From Reclinomonas americana ATCC 50394 (taxonomy: Eukaryota; Jakobida; Jakobea; Jakobida), in the NCBI GenBank assembly GCA_048213135.1, contig PS015054.1:421988-485987 (forward strand): 64,000 nt of DNA, given 5' to 3'. Below are positions 51,959-62,300 of the stretch, in pieces. A program made the translations under genes and the position numbers. The first letter of the stretch is position 1, and each line of letters opens with the position of its first letter. The notes beneath the pieces are model-generated. The model made no database searches, had not been told where the DNA came from, and saw only the letters and a program-made list of their open reading frames with translations.

Positions 51959-52000
51959 GAGAGAAAGTGAGAGAGAGACGCAGAGAGGAAAATCTCAGCG

Positions 52001-52567
52001 TCAGGCAAAGGCTCCCGCCACTGCTCGCAGTGCCAGTGCAACACATCTTGCACCGCCGTCCTCGTGCGTCAACACTCGATCGCCAATGTAGCTGCAGGGC
52101 CAGAAAGACATGTGACATGTGTTTGGTTATGAGTACCACGATGAAGGGACGTACCTCGCGCGCCCCGCACGCGGCTTCATGTTGGCCGTACTCAATGCGC
52201 CCTTGTCGGCACCCTCAGCCATGGCCAGCACCACATCCTTGCCGGTGCACTCGTCCGACGCCGCCGCCACCATGGCAGCACGAGCAGCCGGGACTAGCAC
52301 ATCGATAGAATTGAGATAACGGCGTATCGTGCGCAGCAAAGACAGTGGACGCAACTGAGTGCATCGAGCATCGTGCGGTATCCCTCACGTGCGTGACCGA
52401 GCTCGGAGATGGCTCGCGTGCCCGCCTCAAAGGCAATGAGCCACGCCAGTGGATCTTCCATGCCCTCATCGTGATCCTCCAACTCGTTGGCCATGCGCAG
52501 CAGGAACACGGGCAAGAGAGCGCCAGAGGTGCCACCAAGCGAGGTTTCCAACACGTGCGCCAGTCCA
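52001..52567 (-). CDS. DAK: Dihydroxyacetone kinase, C-terminal DhaL (DAK2) domain (partial)
   Basis: Three exons encode the ATP-binding DhaL half of dihydroxyacetone kinase, which phosphorylates dihydroxyacetone. The visible blocks are HVLETSLGGTSGALLPVFLL, GYRTMLDAL, TGKDVVLAMAEGADKGALST and MKPRAGRA joined to SYIGDRVLTHEDGGARC, ending AVAGAFA with TGA at 52001-52003. GGTSGALL and the GRASYIGDRVLTHEDGGA ending are diagnostic. The exon starting near 52567 follows an acceptor in a GA/TC-rich intron that runs into the N gap at 53058. The N-terminal DhaK domain and the rest of the DhaL domain are not present, although the sequence after the gap belongs to another gene, so they must lie in unassembled DNA. 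Confidence 0.85.
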
Positions 52568-52570
52568 CTG

Positions 52571-52987
52571 CGAAAGTGCAGAGGGTGAGAGGGGCAGAGG
52601 GGGAGATGAGAGAGAGGAGTAAGGAAGAGAGAAAGGAGAAAGAAAGAGAGGAGGGAGAACGAGATTTAGTTGGTGTGAGAGAAGGAGAGAGAAAAATGAG
52701 CGCAGAAGAGAGGGAGGGAGGGCGAGGGAGGGTGAGAGAGAGAACGAAGAAAACGGGGGAGGAGAAAGGGAGAGAAAGGGAGAGAGGGAGAGAGAGCAGA
52801 AGAGAGGGAGGGTGGGCGAGAGAGGGTAAGAGAATGAAGAAAATGGGGAGGGAGAGAGAGGGAGAGAGAGAGAGAGGGAGAGAGAGAGCAGAAGAGAGGG
52901 AGGGAGGGAAAGGAAGGGTGAGAGAGAATGAAGAAAATGGGGGAGGAGAAAGGGAGAGAGAGACTAAGTGCGTATGTGTTCGAGAGA

Positions 52988-53027
<40 letters not shown>

Positions 53028-53303
53028 GAGCACACACGAACGACACGCGTGTGGTCGNNNNNNNNNNNNNNNNNNNNNNNNNNNNNNNNNNNNNNNNNNN
53101 NNNNNNNNNNNNNNNNNNNNNNNNNNNNNNNNNNNNNNNNNNNNNNNNNNNNNNNNNNNNNNNNNNNNNNNNNNNNNNNNNNNNNNNNNNNNNNNNNNNN
53201 NNNNNNNNNNNNNNNNNNNNNNNNNNNNNNNNNNNNNNNNNNNNNNNNNNNNNNNNNNNNNNNNNNNNNNNNNNNNNNNNNNNNNNNNNNNNNNNNNNNN
53301 NNN
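52571..53303. repeat. GA-rich simple repeat running into a 246-N assembly gap
   Basis: About 480 bp of degenerate GAGAGG/GAGGGAGG repeats (52590-53050) contain three similar sub-blocks ending GAATGAAGAAAATGGGG. N bases fill 53058-53303. Purine-rich DNA resumes at 53304. Reading frames through this block are not coding. Confidence 0.9.
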
Positions 53304-53333
53304 AGGAGGTGGGGGGGAGAGAGAGAGACTCAC

Positions 53334-53367
53334 CGACATAACCAGCACCGACGCAGACGACCTTCAT
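53334..53367 (-). CDS. UGDH: UDP-glucose 6-dehydrogenase, first exon only
   Basis: The exon ATG 53367 to 53334 encodes MKVVCVGAGYVG and is followed by a GTGAGTCTCTCTC donor in phase 1. GxGxxG at the very N-terminus preceded by KVVCV is the characteristic start of UDP-glucose dehydrogenase (NAD binding), which makes UDP-glucuronate. The rest would lie downstream on the minus strand, where the gap and then dihydroxyacetone-kinase exons are found. The family call rests on 12 residues, but they are distinctive. Other GDP-mannose/UDP-sugar dehydrogenases share this start. Confidence 0.6.
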
Positions 53368-53710
53368 GATGGATGGGTTTGTGGTAAAAAGGGAAGAGGG
53401 TTGTTGTTGTTTGTTGTGTGTGAGTGGCTTTCGCTCTCTCGAAGACGTAGAGGGGCTAGTGTGAGCAAACCGATTTCAGGCCTGCGGTTTTATGGCACTT
53501 CGGTTTTCCAGTGTGCGCAAAATAAACCAATTTTCGAGAAATCGAACAAAATTCCAGTGCAACTGAATCGGTACTTCCACGGGCACTCTGCTGGACAGCA
53601 CCCAGCAGGGCAACACAGACTAGCAACGACTGGGGGTGGAGCAGAGGACGTGAGGAAGCCGCAACAACTTGCAAAACATCTTGTCTAAAAACTAAATTGT
53701 CCGAAAATGT
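53368..53710. other. Spacer between UGDH exon and downstream small reading frame
   Basis: This is AT-richer DNA presumed to contain the UGDH promoter. GCAAAATAAACCAATTTTCG at about 53517 and TAAAAACTAAATTGTCCG at 53685 are the most AT-rich parts. No coding region is recognised. Confidence 0.4.
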
Positions 53711-54010
53711 TCATTGTGGTGGCGATGAGGTCCGTGAGACGCTGGGAGTCGAGTCTCGCCTCCTGGCGTCGAGGAGTTCTTGCAGGCGTGCGGCGATGAT
53801 GTCCACGGCGCCAGGCTGCAGGTTGTGTCTGAGGAGAGGGGGAGAGAAAGAGTGGAGATTTTGTTGAATTTCGATATCGATGTGGGGGGAGGCATTCGCA
53901 CTCAAACACTCACCTGTCGACAAACTGGCAAGCCAGCGCCAGTGGGGCATCGCCGTCACGATAAATATCTCGCATCACACCGTCGGTCACCTTGACGCTG
54001 AGGACGACGC
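53711..54010 (-). CDS. Terminal exons of an unidentified protein (5' end unresolved)
   Basis: Two minus-strand exons join neatly at a phase-2 GTGAGTG donor. The upstream exon contains VKVTDGVMRDIYRDGDAPL then ALACQFVDR, and the last exon reads HNLQPGAVDIIAARLQELLD and ends TSSPPQ before TGA at 53711-53713. The spacing (D-G-x-x-R-x-I-Y-x-G-D-x-P-x-x-L-A-x-x-F) looks like a short C-terminal domain seen in various protist coiled-coil proteins, as I recall it. No in-frame ATG exists upstream before the kinase gene end. These may be 3' exons of the kinase gene (a donor with compatible phase occurs near 54250) or part of a degraded gene. Confidence 0.4.
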
Positions 54011-54111
54011 GAACGTTGCAGTCATCCAGTGGTTGCCACGACGATGCGCTGCATTATAAGACCGTTAACCCGATGGCCAGCTTCCATCCAACATGTGTTT
54101 CTCTCTCCAGT

Positions 54112-56293
54112 TCAATGTCTGCATTTGAAAATAAATGTGCCATCAAATTCGCAGCCGCGTACGGCTGAAATCCACGTATTACAAAAATCCCTGTCCTCCG
54201 CGGCGATGCGGCTTGCCAGCGCGTGCAATATGACCATCCTCGTCGACACCTTTGCTCTATAAATGCTATGTCGCTCACAGAGAGCCGCATCAGCGACTAC
54301 GCGCGCAATGTCATCCGCAGCCTCGGCACCCATCAGCTGAGCATCATCCGCCACGCCCTCCACTGTGGGCATGACTTCCAGGAGCATGTGGCCCACGCTT
54401 CGTCCGCCGTTGAGGGCCACCGCAAAGTCAGTCGCCCTCGGTCGCGCCGCCGGATCCGCCGACCAACCGCGCCCAATCACGTCACACACAGCAGTCGGAA
54501 CGCCAACAGCTTCCAGCTCGGCGAGATCCGGCCGCTCACCACCAATCGTGAACCGTCGCATGATCTGGGCGTCCTTCATGCCGGCAAATACGCGACGCAG
54601 CGACAGCAACTCGAACAGGATGAACGACAGAGCGTACACATCCGCTGCGGCTGTCGGCTGACCACCTTCTGCCACCTCTGGCGCATCGTATCCGGACCGT
54701 GCGGCGGTCCCCGACTGAGTGCGGAGCAAGAACGATACTCCAATGTCCGAAATGCAGGCCCGGAGGGACGGCCGGGGGTCCGCACCGCGAGGTGCAACGA
54801 CTTCCAGCCACGGTAGATCAATTGCAGCAGCTGCTGCGGCGGAGGCCTCCTCGAGCTCTGGAGAAGCAATGGTGGACGTGGACTGCAGCATGATGTTGTC
54901 CGGCTTGAGGTCCCGGTGGATCACACCAGCGGTGTGAATTTCGCAGACACCGCGCACAATGTCTCGTGCCAGCCACAAGCGATCGTCAACGTCGAGTGCC
55001 ACCAGCTCGCGCGATGACTCAGAAATGGCTTTCGCGAGTGAGCCGGGCCCCTCCACGAACTCCATGACGATAGCCAAGCCACGATCTCCCAATCGGACAC
55101 CACCATGCACCGGCACAATCGTCGGAATCGCCGCGAACGGCCGGGCCACGGCAATCTCGTGCATGAGGGCGGATTCCGCAGCACTTCCTCGAGCAATGGG
55201 AACTCGTGGTGCCTTGATGGCAAACGTGAACGACTCCGTGGGGATCTTGAACAGGTCGCAGTGAGCACCAGCAGCCACCGGCCGTACATCGTCTGACATC
55301 ACCACCTCCGCCTGCAACGGCTCGGGAATACAATAGGTTTCGAGGTCGTCATGCAGTGCACGAAGCCGCGCCAGCACAGCAGCCGAGGGCACCGGCGGCT
55401 GCGCTTGTGGCGCCATGGGCGTGCGGCACTGTGGGCAGTCACGATGTCCGGTGGTCAGCATCCGCGTCACACAGGCGCAACAGATGACGTGCCGGTCGGA
55501 CGCTGGACAGGGCGCTATGGGCGCATGTGGGTGGCCTTCGTCGATGCCAAATCGCTCCATGCAGCTCGGACAACGCATCTCGTGCCAGGCCAGCAGAGCA
55601 CTGATGGTGACGACGGCGCACGTATCCGGTCGACGGCGATGCTGCACAAGAAACCGGGGCAGTACACGTTTCAGTGGAAGCACCACACTAAGTTCGTCGC
55701 TCCGCTTGCTGGACAACAAGAGACGAGTCAGAGTGCGCAGCACCTGGCACGACTCTCGCGAGGTGAGCTGCGTGGTGAAACGGCGAATGTCGCTCGACAG
55801 TCTGTACCATTCACGCACAAACAAGACGTCCTCAAGTGTAGCGATGCACGTGGCAAGGTATCGTGCTCCGTACGACACACACCCCGGGCAGTACGTATTT
55901 GGTCCGTAACCGAGTCGAAGTATCAAATGCAATGTCGATCCGTCGCGGATCTTGTAGTCGCGCAGTGTGCGGTCGTTGACCAGCTGCTTGCCGTTAAACC
56001 AAAGGTGTAATCGATCATGCGGGACGTCCAGCTGGTCGTCAATCAGCCGCTTGAGCGCGAAAACCGTGTCGTCGCGATCAATGTCCACCGGGATGCTATT
56101 GCCAGTGAGTGTTTTGGCAAAGATCTGTGTGTGTGTGTGTGTGAGTGAGAGAGAGAGAGAGAGGAAAGGGGGCGAGAGAGTGAGAGAATGTGAGAGAGAA
56201 AAAGAGAGAGAGAGAGAGAGTTGAGAGAGTGTGAGTGTGAGAATGCTGGTGAGTTGAGTGTGTGTTGTGTGGAATGCACGGGCTCACCTGCAT
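54112..56293 (-). CDS. Ubiquitin-like / RING finger / protein kinase fusion
   Basis: Exon 1 is only ATGCAG (56288-56293). After an intron full of GA repeats, one exon of about 2 kb carries the rest, about 672 residues. Residues 1-75 are ubiquitin-like: MQIFAKTLTGNSIPVDIDRD, a degenerate copy of ubiquitin, with LHLWFNGKQLVNDRTLRDY and STLHLILRLG. A Cys-containing linker follows. A RING-type zinc module spans about 188-239: CPSCMERF, CPASDRHVICCACV and CPQCRTPM. The kinase domain (about 290-565) has FAIKAPRVP (lysine of VAIK), VIHRDLKPDNIML (catalytic loop), CISDIGVSFLL (DIG instead of DFG), YDAPEVAEGG (APE) and ADVYALSFILFELLSL. The glycine loop is degenerate. Stop TGA is at 54112-54114. A possible last intron (GTGAGC donor near 54277, ATGCAG acceptor near 54122) would give an alternative end at 54054. 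Neighbours have many introns, unlike this gene. Confidence 0.85.
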
Positions 56294-56392
56294 TCTTGCA
56301 CGAGAGAGAGAGAGAGAAACAAGTCAACGAGGATCACTGCTGACGCTCTCGCTCACGAGATGAAAAGTGATTTCACAATCCACTCAATCAAC

Positions 56393-57957
56393 TCACGACT
56401 CGACCTGCGTTGGTCGTCGACGAGCTTGCATGCAGCAGCAAAAGCCCCGATAGTGAGTAAGGTTTGCGGATCCGATCACGCTGCTGTGGCAATCCGTGAA
56501 AACACAGCTGACTTTTACTTTTCTCCAGCTGGTCCAGAGCCGCGCTCCACGCCAAGAACTGTGCCGACATGGTGTCCATCTGTGGTCACAGTGTGTGAGC
56601 ACATACAACCGCAGTCGCGACGCCCTCTACACCACGAACCAGACGATCGTACGACTGCAGCAACTCCTCCAGCTCGGCCGACTGCCTCGCCGCCTCAATC
56701 ACTTGCGGCGAGTGCACCGATTTCAGTGGCTGCACACGCGCCTCCAGAACCTCCGGCGTCGCTACGCACACAGGTACGTGAGTGCGCCCGTTGTGAGAAG
56801 GAAGAGTGGAACACACAAAACTCACCCGGCAACGGCGTCTCCAAGTGCTGCTTGAGTGAGTCAATGGCGGCCAGCTGCGGCGCCATCACCTCCGTGACAA
56901 AGGCGTGTTGCGCGGTCAACACCGCCAGCTTCGCTTCTTTGCTGGTCTCCGCCGCGTCGACGTGGCCGGCTTCGAGGAGAGGGCCGAGCGAGTCCACTGT
57001 GGAGGAAGAAGGGGAGGTGAGGAAAAGGGGGCACCTGAACAACGACAGCACAAATGGATACGAGGATAGTGACACAAGGAGATAGAGGATGACAGACTCT
57101 GAAGACGCATGACTGACGGTGCAACACTGTGCTGGATGAGCGGCAGAAGACAACTGTTTTGGAGAGAAAGAAAGAAAGACGCAAACGTACACCACGAGCA
57201 CAACACTCAGTGGGAGCACAAGGGAGACGAGGAGACGTCAGACAGCAAGCACATTCATGAGCGAGTTCTGTGCGAATGCATCCCACGCCCTCTCTCTCAC
57301 TCTGTGCAAGCGTGCACGCGTGAGAGAGAGAGAGAGATAGAGACAGTGAGTAAGTAAGAGTGGGTGGCGAAGAGACAACAGACTGAATGCATACCTCTCT
57401 CTCCAAGTGTGTGTGTGTGTGTGTGAGTGAGTGAGTGAGTATGTGTCGTTTTCTCAGTGTACAAGAGCATGATTGAGTGCGTGGCAACTGCACATTCCTC
57501 TCCCATCTCTCTCTCTGTGTGTGAGAGAGAGAGAGCGGCGATGAGAAAGTGACTGCGTGGCTTCTCCCACTCTCTCGCTCTTCTCATTCTCTCTCTTTCA
57601 CACACACATTCTCTCTCTCTCTCTCTCTCTCTCTCTGCGCGCGTGTGTGAGCATGTATGCGCGAGACAACAACACATGCATTCCCTCCCTTCTTCTCTCC
57701 CTCTCTCCTCACACTCAACATTTGCTCAACAACGAATCAAAGCTAATGTACTCTCCACGCTGTGGACTCCACGTTGCCGCCTGCAACTGCGGCTCCAGCT
57801 CTTGCAGTCGCGCGCGCAACGACCTCACAGACACACTTGTCGCAGTTGCTGTCACAGTTGTTGATGTTGCTTCTCCTCGCGGATTGGTGGCGGGAGGCCG
57901 AGAGTGGCCAATGGCTGACTCGAGTGCGCTCACGCGTCGTTGCAAGCTCTCCTCCAT
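56393..57957 (-). CDS. DCTN3: Dynactin subunit 3 (p24/p22)
   Basis: This is a small coiled-coil subunit of the dynactin shoulder, which links cargo to dynein. Exons read in the order of human DCTN3. MEESLQRRVSALESAIGHSR compares with LQARVEELERWVYG. SLRARLQELEPQLQAATWSP leads to EYISFDSLLSK. After a large repeat-filled intron (about 57060-57710) come VDSLGPLLEAGHVDAAETSK, AVLTAQHAFVTEVMAPQLA and LEARVQPLKSVHSPQVIEAA. Then AELEELLQSYDRLV compares with ALLEEYNKTTMLL, and SAQFLAWSAALDQLEK compares with SKQFVQWDELLCQLE. The start is ATG 57957-57955. The final splice gives KTRRRPTQVES and TGA 56393-56395. The overall length, near 190 residues, fits the family. Sequence identity is low, so the call rests on order, length and the C-terminal motif. 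Confidence 0.68.
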
Positions 57958-58995
57958 GACTTGCAAGATTGAAAATATGTCGAGTTGTCCTGTGCATGTA
58001 CTGTCGTCTTTGTGCGCATTCGTGGACGCCCAGGAGTGCTCACAGAGGCAGCCTGTTTCGAGCCAGGTGCGTGTGGACATAGCGAGGTGCAGTGAGTGGG
58101 TCAAACAACACCACATTAACGATCCGAACAACTTGTCGACGTTGACGTCCACGTATCCCTTGCCGACGTGTAAGGCGAACGGTGAGGTATTCGTGTGTGC
58201 GTGCTCCTGCTGCTCCGATTGTTGTGGCTGGCGAGTGAGGCCTTGGAGGAGAGAGTATATCGCAATTGCAACTTCGATACAAACTCTGCATTCCGAAGTC
58301 CACAAATCCCTTGCCAAAGGGCGAGGTTTTTATGCGTACGTGCATCTGCATCTACTGCTGCTGCTTTCACTGCTGTGGCTGGCGATTGAGGCCTTGGAGG
58401 CGAGAGCACTGCAATTTTCAACTTCGATATTTGAGTTGCGTGCAAGCAGCGTCTCGTACGCGTGCGTTGCGGCATGCAACACGCGAAGTGGACGAGCCGC
58501 GTGTGGAGCTTGCTCTTGTGTCGCGCTACGGGCTTTGCGGTTCACGGGTGCGCAGGCGACGTCGCTGCAGTTTGCAATTGCCGTCGACTGCGAATTCGAA
58601 TTCGTCTGCTCTTCATCCCTACATGCTACTATAGCTGTGCAGTATCATGTAGCGCGTTCAGGTGTTCCTGCAGCGCGCGGTTTCAAGGTCGACAGCAGTG
58701 TCCCGTGGAGTTGCAAATTGCAATATTGGCTTTGCAGTGGCTGCGCCGAGCTGCCTATTATCGCCCGCGTAACAAGCAATGCACTTCTCTCTTCTCGCGT
58801 TATCTACACTTGCATGTGCTGACACTGCCTGAAACGAAAGCGCTTTTACTTGGCGGACAATGCGCGCGAGCAACTGACAATCACTCTTTTTCTCACGCCA
58901 CACAAGCGCACTTTGTGTTGCTCTCTCTCTCTCTCAGTGTGTGTGTGTTCAGTTGAGCGCTTTGTGCGTGTCTGAGCAGTTCGCGCAAGAACATA
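57958..58995. other. 1-kb intergenic region with an imperfect tandem duplication
   Basis: No convincing gene is seen between the divergent DCTN3 and WH2-gene starts. Long reading frames exist on both strands but carry no domain and cross the duplication described separately. AT-rich patches with GCAATTGC-type motifs occur at 58260, 58575 and 58720, and CGAATTCGAATTCG forms a near-perfect palindrome at about 58591-58606. An unannotated noncoding RNA or promoter elements are possible. Confidence 0.5.
58148..58430. repeat. Imperfect direct tandem duplication, about 150-bp period
   Basis: Copy 1 starts TCCACGTATCCCTTGCC at 58148 and copy 2 starts TCCACAAATCCCTTGCC at 58299. Both continue with a GCTGCT-rich stretch, the shared block GTGGCTGGCGA then TGAGGCCTTGGAGG, and end with CAACTTCGATA near 58280 and 58430. 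The two copies differ by many substitutions and small indels, so the duplication is not recent. Confidence 0.75.
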
Positions 58996-59222
58996 ATGTC
59001 TTTGCAAGAGATTTTGGTGAGTGTGTGTGTTTCTCCGCACTTTTTGTAACACACAGTCTTCTTGTGTCTCTCTCTCTCTCTCTGTGTATGTGTGCGTGTC
59101 TTTGTCTTTGTTGCTCGTCACATGAGGGAGTGTGTGCAGTGGAGAATGTGGCGAAAGTGTGTTCCGTCAGAAAGACAGACTCTCGCACATACTTTCTCAC
59201 ACTCACTCACACACATACACTC

Positions 59223-59264
<42 letters not shown>

Positions 59265-59313
59265 NNNNNNNNNNNNNNNNNNNNTCTCTCTCGTCTCGTC
59301 TCTCTACTCTCTC

Positions 59314-59369
<56 letters not shown>

Positions 59370-62300
59370 TCCTCACTCCCTTACCTTCCCCTCACCTTCC
59401 CCTCTCCTTCCCCTCACAGACCATGGCCGTGCACGTCACCTCTCTCGGACAAGCCTTCTCGGAGATGATGTCCTCGCAAGCCGACGCCACCGAGCGCCTC
59501 ACCTGCGACGTGTCTTCGCTGGCCAATGTTGCGCACTCGCGCTGGTGCACACGACGACACACACTGTTTAACCATCGCCCTGCGCAGCGCATCCGCTTGA
59601 GTCGCGAGGCCGCTGGTTTGGGAGAGCTCGACAAGCTGCGCGCGCGTCGTCGTGTGCCGCGTGGCGGCAAGCAGGTCAAACTGCCGCCGGATCGCATCCT
59701 GAGCTGCCCGAAGGTGTGCATTCGTTGACTCTCATGCAACTCTTGGCCTATCACTCTAATCCTGTATCTGTTCATTCTCCGCTGACGCCTATTCTTCTTC
59801 CACTCGCTCTTGCGTCTTGTCTGCGCCGTCTCCTCTCTCCTTTCCCATTTTCGTCACTTCGTTCTCTGAACTTCCCTCTTTCTTCTTCTACCACTCATAC
59901 ATCTTCCCTTTGCCGTGTCCTCTCTCCTTTTCTTGTGTTGCACTCCCCGCTCTGCACTATTCTTCCTCCCACTCCAGCATGTTTATTCGCCATCTCCTCT
60001 CTGCTATCCCCATTCCCATCATTCTGTTTCATTCCCTGCTCAATCTTCTTCCTCCACTTCTGCGTCTTTACTTCGTCGTCTCCTCGCCTTCCATTTCACG
60101 CCAGTTCTGTTGCATTCTGTGCTGCTGCTCATTCTTGTTGCACTTGCTTGTGCGCCTTTCCTTCTCGTCCATTCTTCTCCCACATGGCCTCCACCCGCCA
60201 TCGTCTCTTTCCTCCCCTCCTTCTCACTCCTCCCCCTTTTCCCCCTCCCCCCTTCCCCCTTCCCCCTTCTCCCTCATCTTCTCCCTCATTTTCCCCCTTT
60301 CTGCAGCCCTGCGCCGTCCCTGAGTACGCCGACAAATCACCCTACGCCCTCAACATCCCCGACATGGAGCGCCTCGGCATCTCCCTTCGCTCGGCGGCCG
60401 ACGAGGGTGCCGCAGCATTCGACCCGCTGGCCAACCGCTCGGCGGCCAGCGTTGCCGTGCCGTTCAAGCGCACCGAGAGGTTCCTTGTTTGTTGGAGAGT
60501 CCATCACCAACAAGAACTCTGACCGTCTCTTCTCCTCTCGTAGCGGTGGTGTCGCGCGTCCCGAAATCAGCGCTCCGCCGCCAATGCTCAACGCCGCACC
60601 ACGTGCCAGTGTGCGCCCGGACGGTATGCTTCTGCAGTGTCGTGTTGTTTATGTCGTGCATCATCTCACCGTGCCCAACAGCTGGTGGACCGTCGCGTCC
60701 GATCGGCTCGCCGATGCCCCCATCGCCCTCGTCACAACGTTGCGTGTGTATTTTTTATCCTTTCAATCCACCCTTGCCTTTTCCTATGACGCTTACACTA
60801 TCTGGCGACGATCAGTGGGTGCCAACCAGCCTTCTGCTGGCACTCTCTCTACTCCGCCTCCCGCACCGCCGGCTGCTGCTGCTGGCCGTTCTCCGCCACC
60901 GCCGCCGCCGCGCCAAGATGGCGACGCACAACGTTGTGTACCCTGCACGCCTACCTTCTGCTTTGTGTGTCGTGCTCACGCTTGTGTGTGTGCAGCCACG
61001 GTGCAACCAGTGGTGACTGGGCTCGCCAATCGCGCGCCGCCCCCACCGCCTCCACAGCAGCAGGGTCCCATCACCACCGGACCTCCACCGCCTCCACGCC
61101 AAAGCGGCACCGGTGCTCCGCCTGCGCCTCCATCCCGTACCGGAGGAGCGATTCCTAATGCCCCGCCACCGCCACCGCGTGATCGCAAGTCTCACGCGCC
61201 GGGCGCACCAGCCGCCATTCCGGTGCGCTCTTCGCGGTCATTTGTGCCATGCGCACGCCCCTCCTCATCCCTCTTCTTTTCTCTTTGCGCAGCCGCCTCC
61301 CGGTCAACCCACTGCCGGTGCTCCTCCTGCTGTGCCTCCACGTCCACCGGCGGCTACCCAGGCGCCCCCGCCTCCAGCTCCTCCAGCTGCTGCCAGCCCT
61401 CCTCCCGCGCCTCCTGTTCGCGCGAATCCTGCACCACCACCACCTCCTGCAGCGGGACCCCCGCCTCCCCCAGGTCCGCCACCGCCCCCGCCTCCTGGCC
61501 CTCCACCACCGCCAGGCCCACCGCCACCAGCACCGCGTGCTCCGGCCGCGCCAGCCGGCGGTCCGCCTGCTCGTTGCGTTGCCATTCGATCTATTTTGAT
61601 TTTCTCCGCCCGTNNNNNNNNNNNNNNNNNNNNNNNNNNNNNNNNNNNNNNNNNNNNNNNNNNNNNNNNNNNNNNNNNNNNNNNNNNNNNNNNNNNNNNN
61701 NNNNNNNNNNNNNNNNNNNNNNNNNNNNNNNNNNNNNNNNNNNNNNNNNNNNNNNNNNNNNNNNNNNNNNNNNNNNNNNNNNNNNNNNNNNNNNNNNNNN
61801 NNNNNNNNNNNNNNNNNNNNNNNNNNNNNNNNNNNNNNNNNNNNNNNNNNNNNNNNNNNNNNNNNNNNNNNNNNNNNNNNNNNNNNNNNNNNNNNNNNNN
61901 NNNNNNNNNNNNNNNNNNNNNNNNNNNNNNNNNNNNNNNNNNNNNNNNNNNNNNNNNNNNNNNNNNNNNNNNNNNNNNNNNNNNNNNNNNNNNNNNNNNN
62001 NNNNNNNNNNNNNNNNNNNNNNNNNNNNNNNNNNNNNNNNNNNNNNNNNNNNNNNNNNNNNNNNNNNNNNNNNNNNNNNNNNNNNNNNNNNNNNNNNNNN
62101 NNNNNNNNNNNNNNNNNNNNNNNNNNNNNNNNNNNNNNNNNNNNNNNNNNNNNNNNNNNNNNNNNNNNNNNNNNNNNNNNNNNNNNNNNNNNNNNNNNNN
62201 NNNNNNNNNNNNNNNNNNNNNNNNNNNNNNNNNNNNNNNNNNNNNNNNNNNNNNNNNNNNNNNNNNNNNNNNNNNNNNNNNNNNNNNNNNNNNNNNNNNN

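Noticed and set aside
52345-53688. A 447-codon plus-strand Glu/Arg-rich frame across the GA repeat and N gap
   Set aside because: It is a translation of GA repeats and N bases, antisense to dihydroxyacetone-kinase exons.
57557-58822. A 421-codon plus-strand open frame across the DCTN3 first exon and the tandem duplication
   Set aside because: It is antisense to a recognisable DCTN3 exon, starts in CT repeats, has odd Cys-rich composition and no domain. The codon pattern does not persist across the duplicated blocks.
58430-58830. Possible tRNA or snRNA genes in the empty intergenic region
   Set aside because: I looked for tRNA-like T-loop (GGTTCRAxTCC) and common snRNA words on both strands and saw no convincing cloverleaf or conserved snRNA sequence. 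A covariance-model search was not possible.
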